Of a stretch of DNA of 64,000 bases, positions 55,701 to 64,000 are shown piece after piece. Position 1 is the first letter of the stretch, and every line of letters begins with the position of its first letter. The notes under the pieces are model-generated. The model saw only the letters and a list, made by a program, of their open reading frames with translations, had not been told where the DNA came from and did not search any database. The position numbers were made by a program, and so were the translations under genes. Origin of the DNA: Poa pratensis (taxonomy: Eukaryota > Streptophyta > Magnoliopsida > Poales > Poaceae); NCBI GenBank assembly GCA_947311845.1, contig CAMZMU010000071.1:23969236-24033235 (forward strand), in the 5' to 3' direction.

Positions 55701-56530
55701 ACCAAGATTCATGTATGCCCCCCCTCCCCTTCCCTAGCTCCTATCCCCTCTCCTCCCGTGACCTCGTCGGTTGGAGTGGGGAAGGGAGAGGAGGCCGGCT
55801 TCCTCATGTGGATATACTTAGTAGTACTTAATATAGTAGGTTGTTAATTATTTGTCCTAGTGGTGTTTGGCTTTATGCCATGAAGACTCTTTTCGCTCGT
55901 GCTAGGCGCACGGTGTTGTGAGGTTGTTAGAGTTGCTTCTCGGTGAGCTATCGTGGTGGTGGCTTGGTGTTGGTGAGGTCTTTGTTAATAATCTCAATGG
56001 TGTTCTTAGTGTTGGTGATTTTGCGTGATCTGGCTGTCATGGTGGCTAAAGGAGGGGTGATGCGTCAGGATCTAGAGCTCCTTGGGTTGTTCATGAAACT
56101 ATTCTTTAGAGTTCATCCACAGAGGCCAAGTCTCGCCGATGTGATTCATGGTCACTGAGGTGTCCACTCCATGCTTTGGTGTCTCGGTGACACCTCAACT
56201 CTTTGTTCCTCTCGGTGACATCTTAACTCTTTGTTCCTCCTGGCTGGCGCACCACAGGGGTGGATCTTCGACTTCGGCACAACATTGCAAGCCTGTCTCA
56301 ACCCAAGTGGTGTAGTCCATAACGACGAGGTGGGTGTCCTAGCACTTTGTCGGTTGAGAAGGACCAGATTGCTTTTATGATTTTACTTGTAGGGTCTTTT
56401 TTGTATAAAGTGAGGACCATTTTTGCACTTCATTTTCTTCTCGGGGTCCTCTTTGTAATATCTATGTCCACCAATTAAATACAGCTTCCAGGTCCTTCGA
56501 GGCCCTTCCATGTTGAAAAAGGTTAAGTGG
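55701..56530 (+). other. Possible LINE 3' untranslated remnant
   Basis: The block is G/T-rich on the plus strand and ends near TTTGTAATATCTATGTCCACC and CCAATTAAATACAGCTTCCAG, a style seen in plant LINE 3' ends. GGTGACATCTTAACTCTTTGTTCC is a near repeat of the preceding 40 bp (56188-56238). No coding motif or poly(A) confirms it. Confidence 0.25.
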
Positions 56531-56657
56531 TTGATTATTCGATATGATATACTGTTAGACATGTCTGCTTAATGACGATTTTTTTTTGCATCGGCAAATC
56601 ACGTGTTCACTGACATTTCCACATCAGCAAACGTCGCACGCATACACTTTAAAAAAA

Positions 56658-56829
56658 AGGTCACCTGTCAGTATTTCTTGTAATCCATCATTCCATCGGA
56701 CACGAATGGTGGATACTCTTGCGTCGGAATCAAATCAAGCAAGAGGTCACCTGTCAGTATTTCTTGTAATCCATCATTCCATCGGACACGAATGGTGGAT
56801 ACTCTTGCGTCGGAATCAAATCAAGCAAG
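56658..56829. repeat. Exact 86-bp tandem duplication
   Basis: 56658-56743 (starting AGGTCACCTGTCAGTATTTC) is repeated without a mismatch at 56744-56829. The open frame across it (56586-56999) has no recognised domain, and the duplication shifts it between frames. Confidence 0.95.
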
Positions 56830-57238
56830 TGTGCCCCTCCGGGTCATCTCAATCTGAAAAGAATGTTTGTACTCGTCGTGCTCACCTAACACCTCTCTTG
56901 ATCAACATGTCAAAAGAAAAAAGAAAAAACCTCTCTCGATCAATTATTAAGGCCGACAGTTTCGCCGTAAGAATTTGGTGTTCTAGATTCTCCTGCTGAA
57001 GGCAACAGAGGTTAATTAAGGGTAGAATGAGAATCACACGTATGGTGTTCACCAGTATTCATTCAGGTGTCAATATTTGGTGCTTTGTTACGGCAAACCA
57101 AATTGCTTATTGTCGCGTACAAACATGGAGCACGCACGCAACAGGCACCGTACGTAACACCGACACCACGACGAACTTGTCTCGGCTCCCAAACATGGAG
57201 TAGCTGGTGATGGCGAACGCTCGTGCTGCTCCAGCTTC
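56830..57238. other. Spacer with no recognised gene
   Basis: Short frames only. No repeat or element was seen before the Stowaway MITE. Confidence 0.35.
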
Positions 57239-57240
57239 TA

Positions 57241-57363
57241 CTCCCTCCGTTCTAAATTAATTGACTTTTATTTGTTCACATGTGGATATATCTATACGTG
57301 TAACATGTTTAGATACATTCATGTGTGGACAAATGAAAGTCAATTAATTTGAAACGGAGGGAG
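57241..57363. mobile_element. Stowaway MITE (123 bp)
   Basis: CTCCCTCCGT (57241-57250) to ACGGAGGGAG (57354-57363) with TA on each side (57239-57240 and 57364-57365). The whole element is a long inverted repeat: AAATTAATTGACTTTTATTT is mirrored by AAATGAAAGTCAATTAATTT. Confidence 0.95.
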
Positions 57364-57365
57364 TA

Positions 57366-57929
57366 CGTATTTGTACTTAGAGATCTCCTCTACGCGACAA
57401 GTATGACTATGAGAAGCGACAGGGATGGGTCGTGCCAAAAGTTTTTGGAAGGACACTGGTACAGATACCGACGAGCCCTGGGATTGTAATCTTGCGTTAA
57501 TAAAGTACAGAACGTACAATGCCATGTCACCATGTAGCATACAGAGAATCTTGGTCCTGACTCCTGCACGGCTGGCTGGTTCGAGTGTGGCACGCTGCAC
57601 GTACATGGTCACCTCAATCTCAATACAGGACACTAAACAGCGAGTGGTTCCACCTTAATCATACATGCTCCGGCGTGCCCCATGAATGTAAGCCCTGTAC
57701 AATCAGTCGGGACTTCATTGTTCATCAACAAGTTAAGCAGAAATCACCAACAAATAGAACAAGATAAGAATAATTTCCGTGGAAATCATTTGTAACTCCC
57801 AAGCTCGATGATATAACTTCTAAAAAAAATTGAAATGTTCTTTTAGAGCGCAACTCCCCACCTGAACAATTTTCATTAAGATCACTGGTAGATACATGGT
57901 AGCACCGCCGCGCAAAAATCAGGAGGCGC
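57366..57929. other. Spacer with no recognised gene
   Basis: Short overlapping frames on both strands without domains. CACACTCGAACCAGCC and similar stretches gave no recognisable element. Confidence 0.3.
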
Positions 57930-58960
57930 GTGGGGCGGCATTCCACCTCATGAGGAGAGAACAACTAGGGGAAGAAGGGAGGACACACAAGCCCTAACAA
58001 TGTAGGTCACCCTAGCCCGTCACACCAAGCGCGGAGGCTGCCGAGGTCAACCGATGGGGGGAATGCACCATCCAGAGCCGCAGGTGATCCGAGATCATGG
58101 CAAGCACACAAACAGTAGAGAGTCTGTCGGCATCGAACACCATGGTGTTCCGTCATTTCCAGACGGACCACATGATCACGAGCAGCGCCGTGTTGAGAGC
58201 GAGCGGGTGCAATCCGGGGAGGTGGTCGGTCAGCCCTTGAAGCATCATCGCGATGTCCGCGTCAGGGGGAAGGCACAGCCCAGGTGCAGCACGCGACCAC
58301 TCGTCGGACATGCGTGGGCAACGGACAAACATATGGGTTAGATCCTCCTTGCAGCCGAGGTAGAAGGGGCGGTGCGGCGCGGGAACACAGTCGTGCCGGA
58401 ACAAGCGGACACGCGTCCTTGTTTTACCGAGGCGGGGGATCCAGAAGAACACCTGCAGGCCTGCACCTTGGGCGGGCAAAATTCGCCCAGTTGGCGCCTT
58501 GCAACGGGACCACCACACTAGACGAGTCAGCGCACGGTAGACATCCCTAGAACGGAATTCCTCAAAGGCACTGAGAGAGATGACGTGCCTGTCGGGCAAA
58601 GTCCCAAGCTGAACGGTGTGCAGCTAGAACGGAGGAACTCTGCCTCGGCCTAAGCAGAGACCCGGTGTTGGACAGGCACGTACGCCCCTCCCCCAAATGT
58701 GGTCTCGGCGAGCGTCACATCCGAGGATAGACACTGGGAGAAGGCAGCTGGCAGCACCGTCGAGAGAGGGCCCAGCGGCGTCCATGAGTCATGCCAAAGC
58801 GAGGTCGAGGCGCCATCGCCGGGTAACACCCGCGTTATAGTACGGTTCAAGGGGAGCATAGTCTCAAAATGGCGCCATGACGGGGTAGAGGGCTGAGGTG
58901 CGAACACAAGTAGCTTCGCCTAACCTAGCGCGGCCAAGGAATGTCTCGGCCTGTGCAAAG
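57930..58960 (-). pseudogene. LINE remnant with reverse transcriptase C-terminal domain
   Basis: The minus-strand frame 58907-58650 reads LNRTITRVLPGDGASTSLWH then DSWTPLGPLS, the 'GDG..T..W.D.W' region downstream of LINE reverse transcriptase. The frame 58599-58153 continues with FRSRDVYRALTRL, VWWSRCKAPTGRI and the zinc-finger domain (CKEDLTHMFVRCPRMSDEW), ending ALLVIMWSVWK. A frame change lies between 58650 and 58600. The 5' part is missing, and the 3' end near 57930 lacks an obvious poly(A). Confidence 0.8.
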
Positions 58961-59905
58961 GCCATGCAAGTTCTTCAAATTCGATATGTACCTTTTTAGG
59001 TCTCCAAAATTTCTGGAAAAAACATATAAGTATATTTACATGTCTAGTGTGTACGACCAAATTTGCATCGATTTTTTTCTATGTGGCCTGCATAAGAAAA
59101 GATAAATGTTGGAAGAAAAAAGTTACTATTTTTTTACCATTTAGAGCCATGATTTTTGTGTAGCTTACAATGGAACGTATTATCTACCAAAATTCTACAG
59201 ATACACGTATGTTTTTTAGAATTTCTCGAAAGTTGAAAATACAATTTTAAAATTGTAAAATACTAATGACACTGGACTGAGTCGCCAAAACACCTCACTC
59301 TAGAGAGACTCCAGTGAAGAAGCGACGCATAGATCAGCCCAACTTTTGTTCTGCACGCTCCGAGTTCTTCCCGTGGACAGCTGCCAGCGCGGAGCGGCGA
59401 CGACCGCCGCACGACACGCACGCCGACCCGAGCGCCACCGCGCGCCTGCAGCAAAACACGGGAGGCACCACCATGTCGCCCCACCTAACGCCCGCCATCC
59501 GCAGCCGTCGGTTCCTCATCTGACGGCCAGCAGCTGCCCACCTCCACTTCGCGAACAACGACAAACCCGCCGCGAGATACTCCGACGGCAAATGATATAT
59601 CGTTTCGACGATCTTCGCGACTCGCCGGGGAGATCCGACGGTCGAGGATTCGTCCACGACGTTGCGTCGATCTCCGCGCGCGCGGTGGACGCACAAGGCC
59701 AGCGTCGTGGCTGTCGCAACGGCTATAACTTGAGACATCCGCGCATGTTACCCGCCATATCGGTCTCCTCTCTCTCTCCAACGAATTCGTGGCAGCAGTG
59801 GTAGGCTAGCACACCTTCCCAACCTCGCAGGCGGGCCCCACCCTCCACCTTCCGGCGAGCCGCCGGCGACCGGCATTGCAGCCAGCCAGTTAGTTCGACG
59901 GACGG
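58961..59905 (+). promoter_or_regulatory. Upstream region of the RBOH gene
   Basis: 58961-59262 is AT-rich. From 59263 the sequence becomes GC-rich, as in grass 5' regions. A weak TATA-like GGCTATAACTTG (59719-59730) is followed by CTCCTCTCTCTCTCC (59765-59779), a pyrimidine patch common near grass start sites. This would leave a leader of about 120-150 bases before the ATG at 59906. GC-rich open frames here are not supported as genes. Confidence 0.4.
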
Positions 59906-62900
59906 ATGGCGTCACCGGGGCACGCGGCGGATCGGCCGGTGCCGCTGGACGGGATCACCGTCGAGGGCGGCGCCAGGGCGCAGGGGCTAGGTCTGCCTCG
60001 GCCGCCCGGGTGGATGAAGCAGCCGTCGCGCCTGGCGTCGGGGGTGCGGCAGTTCGCGTCGCGGGTGTCGATGAAGGTGCCGGAGGGGGTGGCGGCCGGC
60101 ATCGGCATCCGGCCGGGGGCCGGGCGGATGACGCGGATGCAGTCCAGCGCGCAGATGGGGCTCAAGGGCCTGCGCTTCCTCGACAAGACCTCCGGCGGCA
60201 AGGAGGGGTGGAAGGCCGTCGAGCGCCGCTTCGACGAGATGAGCAAGGCCGGGCTTCTCCCCAAGGAGAGCTTCGGCAAGTGCATCGGTGAGTACCTAGC
60301 AATCAACTGTCGAGTAATCATACTTGCTGTGTATAATGGTTTTGTTCAGAATGCTCGACTAATTATAGGACATGAGCAACTGATTTCTAATTAGAACTAC
60401 ACGATGATTAAACCTGAAAAAGTGGCGACGGGAGAGTATAGGAATCTTATGCTCTTATGTTGGGGGCATCTTCCTTGTTGCATCCACCATTTTCGTGATT
60501 TGCGACAGTCATGAACTGTGCCTACTTGCCCGGAGAGTTGGCAGGGCTGGCTTAACTAACCGAGATCCACAATTTGGCCCACAACAAAATCCTAAAATTG
60601 GAGCTTGCTGTCCCAAATGGTCCCTGGTCGGTCAGAACACAAAATCAAGTACAGTAGAAGCATCCCCCATTCTTCCTAGCTGCTAATTAATGCGCATGAT
60701 GCAATGTCGGATCAAAAGAAGTAGCATTTCCATCGATCTAGAAATTGACTCATAGTGGTAGGTGGACTAATATTGGACATGCTTCTGTGGATCCAAGGCA
60801 TGGGGGACTCCAAGGAGTTCGCCGGCGAGCTGTTCGTGACGTTGTCGAGGCGGAGGCACATCGAGGACATAGGGGGCATCAACAAGGACCAGCTCAAGGA
60901 GTTCTGGGAGGAGATGACCGACCAGAACTTTGACTCGCGGCTCCGCATTTTCTTTGACATGTAAGCTACAAGGCCCAGTTCAATTTACCACACCAAATTA
61001 AGTTTGTGTTGATCATGCATCGGATTAGCTACTGATGAAATTTATCCTTTGACACCAACAGGTGCGACAAGAACGGCGATGGGATGCTCACAGAAGATGA
61101 GGTCAAGGAGGTGGGGAATTTCCTTAATCAAATCTGTATTTCGAAGCAGTAACCTGTATACACCTTTTTAGGCCTCCAAAATAAAATGAAGCTGATATCT
61201 GTAGCATCTTTTCCCCACGATAGGTTATAATATTGAGCGCGTCGGCGAACAAGCTGGCCAAGCTGAAGAGCCACGCCGCGACCTACTCGTCGTTAATCAT
61301 GGAGGAGCTCGACCCCGATGACCGCGGCTACATCGAGGTACCAAAGAAGAACTTGCATCTGCTTCTGACGAAACGAGGAAATGGGCACACGGAATGCTGA
61401 AGGTCTCAAATTTTCAATGCAGATTTGGCAGCTGGAGACGCTGCTGCGTGGGATGGTGAGCTCGCAGGCCCCGGAGGTGAAGCTAAAGCGGACGACGTCG
61501 AACCTGGCGAGGACAATGATCCCGATGCGGTACCGGAGCCCGCTGAAGAGGCACGTCACCAAGACCATGGACTTCATCCACGAGAACTGGAAGCGGATAT
61601 GGCTGGTGACGCTGTGGTTGGCCGTCAACCTGGCCCTCTTCGTCTACAAGTTCGAGCAGTACAAACGCAAGTCGGCGTTCGAGGTCATGGGCTACTGTGT
61701 CTGCATCGCCAAGGGCGCCGCCGAGACGCTAAAGCTCAACATGGCGCTCATCCTCCTCCCCGTCTGCCGCAACACGCTCACCACCCTCAGGTCCACCGCC
61801 CTCAGCCATGTCATTCCCTTCGACGACAACATCAACTTCCACAAGGTATACCCATGGCTCAGCTCATCCACTCGCCAGCTGAATACTGCAGCAGGAGCTG
61901 CTTCATTTGAATCTGTGTGACGTGAAATGTGATCACAATATATGTCAGATTCTCGCGGGCTCCATCGCGATCGGGACGGCAGTCCACACGCTCGCCCACG
62001 TCACCTGCGACTTCCCAAGGCTGATCTCCTACCCGAATGACAAGTTCCTGGCCCTGCTGGGGCCCAACTTCAACTTCAGGCAGCCAACGTACCCGGACCT
62101 GCTGCAGAGCGCCCCAGGGGTCACCGGCATCCTCATGATCCTCATCATGTCCTTCTCCTTCACGCTGGCGATGCACTCCTTCAGGCGGAGCGTCGTGAAG
62201 CTGCCGTCGGTGCTGCACCACCTGGCCGGCTTCAACGCCTTCTGGTACGCGCACCACCTGCTGTTGCTCGCGTATATCCTCCTGGTGGTGCATTCCTACT
62301 TCATGTTCCTCACCAGGGTGTGGTACAAGAAGACGGTAATCCTTACACGCCTTACCCACGTCTACTTCCATTCCTGTAAATTTGATGGTGAGTGTGAGCA
62401 CAAATATTGAGATGGTGATTTGTTTGCTCAGACATGGATGTACCTGCTAGTCCCTGTCCTCTTCTACGCCTGCGAGAGAATCATCAGAAAAGTTCGCGAG
62501 AACAACTTCCGTGTGAGCGTTCTCAGGGTAAGCTACTGAAATTCACACGATTTAGTTCATTTCGTCACTTGGAAACTCCATGATTTAGTTCTTTCTGACT
62601 GTTAGCTATTACTATTAACCAATGTTCTCACGTGTTATGCAGGCTGCAATTTATCCAGGAAATGTGCTCTCTCTTCACATGAAAAAGCCACCAGGTTTCA
62701 AGTACAAGAGTGGGATGTACCTGTTTGTGAAATGCCCTGATGTCTCACCTTTTGAATGGTACCACTTCGTCCTTGCTGCACATATGAACCAAGATACAAT
62801 TTATCCGGGGTTCTTGATTACTGTTGATTATGTGATCTTGCAGGCATCCATTCTCCATCACTTCTGCTCCTGGAGATGACTACCTGAGCGTGCATATCCG

Positions 62901-64000
62901 TACACTAGGTGACTGGACATCTGAACTCAGGAACTTGTTCGGAAAGGTCAGTTCATGCAACACACCTGCAATGCAAGAAGCAATAAGTTTATTTATCATT
63001 ATTAAATAGTTATATGAGAGCAATTAAGGTGGATTACCAAAAAAATGAAGAATTCTCATTCATATTCATACAGTGTTGCGAGTCACAAGTTACTTCCAAG
63101 AAGGCTACCCTTTCAAGACTTGAAACTACGGTTGTTGCAGACTCACAGACAGAGGACACTAGGTGAGGTCATATATATCACAATGCAAAATTCTTACTTT
63201 TGAGTACGAACTTTTACTAACATATCAGCATTGCTGTCTCGTTCAGGTTTCCTAATGTCTTTATTGATGGTCCCTATGGTGCACCCGCGCAAAATTACAA
63301 GAAATACGACATTCTTTTGCTTGTCGGTCTTGGGATCGGCGCCACTCCTTTCATCAGCATACTAAAAGATCTCTTGAACACTATAAAGTCCAACGATGTA
63401 AATTTCTTCACGCGAAGTATTTCCCAACGTTATATACATATAGCTAAGGCAGGGGACATAACTGACAAATGAATTGATTGAACAGGACGTGGAAAGCATA
63501 CACGGTTCTGAGATAGGCAGCAGCTTCAAAAACAATGGGCCAGGGAGAGCTTACTTCTACTGGGTTACCAGAGAGCAAGGTTCCTTTGACTGGTTCAAGG
63601 GAGTCATGAATGATGTTGCTGACAGCGATCACAGCGTACTTATCTCACTCACTTCCTTTCATCTTCCATACGAGATGTTCAGTTACATAAACAGGAAGTG
63701 AGCTAAAGTTATGGAAATTGCAGAATGTCATCGAGATGCACAATTACCTCACCAGCGTGTATGAAGAAGGCGACGCCAGGTCAGCATTGATTGCCATGGT
63801 TCAGTCACTCCAGCATGCCAAAAATGGTGTTGATATCGTCTCTGGAAGCAAGGTAATTGGTCAGCTCTGCCTTCTCATCTGACCCCATATATCCTTGCCT
63901 CTATCTGATATACGTCTTTTGTAGATTCGGACGCATTTTGCAAGACCTAACTGGAGAAAAGTGTTCGCTGATTTGGCCAATGCCCACAAGAATTCTCGCA
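59906..64000 (+). CDS. RBOH: Respiratory burst oxidase homologue (plant NADPH oxidase), 3' end outside the window
   Basis: Plasma-membrane enzyme passing electrons from NADPH through FAD and two hemes to oxygen, giving apoplastic superoxide. Exons: 59906-60287, 60798-60960, 61062-61110, 61224-61337, 61423-61845, 61949-62335, 62432-62527, 62643-62758, 62844-62946, 63074-63162, 63247-63397, 63486-63635, 63724-63852 and 63925 to the edge. All introns are GT-AG and the phases join in frame for about 809 residues. The N-terminus is short and basic. EF-hand 1 is [12 protein letters not shown] (residues 184-195); EF-hand 2, DPDDRGYIE (228 on), is the usual degenerate form. Membrane spans start near 295. 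Heme-ligand histidines lie in [10 protein letters not shown] (390, 394) and [15 protein letters not shown] (467-480). HPFSITSAP (578 on) binds [11 protein letters not shown] (668-675) is the nucleotide site. By comparison with the family about 55-60 residues are missing. The paralogue within the family is not assigned. Confidence 0.97.

Noticed and set aside
61425..61910. 161-codon frame in the RBOH region
   Set aside because: It is an alternative frame of exon 5; the RBOH frame carries the conserved motifs.
63474..63701. Separate 75-codon ORF
   Set aside because: It is exon 12 of RBOH read through its donor site into the intron.

Overview
The window is plant nuclear DNA, almost certainly from a large-genome grass of the wheat/barley type. 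That is an inference. It rests on Stowaway MITEs with CTCCCTCCGT ends, a CACTA element, Gypsy and Copia LTR retrotransposons nested in one another, decayed LINEs, a hAT and a Helitron, a nuclear tRNA-Glu gene, and one intron-containing NADPH oxidase gene with grass-like GC-rich exons. Most of the 64 kb is transposable element. The clearly functional loci are the RBOH gene at the right edge (59906 to beyond 64000, plus strand) and tRNA-Glu(CTC) at 8999-9070.

Layout. 1-6443: a roughly 3.77 kb tandem segmental duplication made of decayed LINE sequence, itself carrying a 5'-truncated retro-insertion with a 16-bp target site duplication (TSD). 6736-7833: a decayed hAT element with a Stowaway MITE inside it. 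7834-10050: low-copy sequence with tRNA-Glu. 10056-13335: a hairpin-forming minisatellite split by a 2.7 kb solo-LTR-like element (TSD ACGTG) that contains an array of CGGATAATCCG palindromes. 14003-35295: one Gypsy element of Tat-lineage character on the minus strand (TSD AAAAC). It was later invaded by a solo LTR (15700-17730, TSD GGCAA), a CACTA transposon (18966-21879, TSD ACC) and a young non-coding LTR element (25827-32331, TSD CTTGA). Without these and their TSD copies it would be about 9.8 kb. 35301-40570: MITEs, a tRNA-Glu pseudogene lacking its B box, a possible 48-residue membrane peptide gene, and a LINE inside a MITE. 40571-46420: a Copia-type LTR remnant split by a second, inverted member of the 10355-13069 family, then a Helitron and a hAT MITE. 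47269-53701: a young Copia element (TSD GATAA) with a nearly continuous gag-pol. 53702-59905: low-copy spacer with an exact 86-bp tandem duplication, a Stowaway and a LINE remnant, leading to RBOH.

The element genes serve element replication and are mostly broken by frameshifts. The RBOH gene reads cleanly through thirteen complete exons and a partial fourteenth. The less familiar items are the acidic, tryptophan-paired protein encoded in the CACTA element, the antisense reading frame with its own TATA box in the Gypsy element, the alternating-spacer hairpin minisatellite, the palindrome arrays that differ between two relatives of one LTR family, and the small membrane-peptide ORF. All LTR, TSD and exon boundaries were read by eye; identity and age statements are visual estimates.
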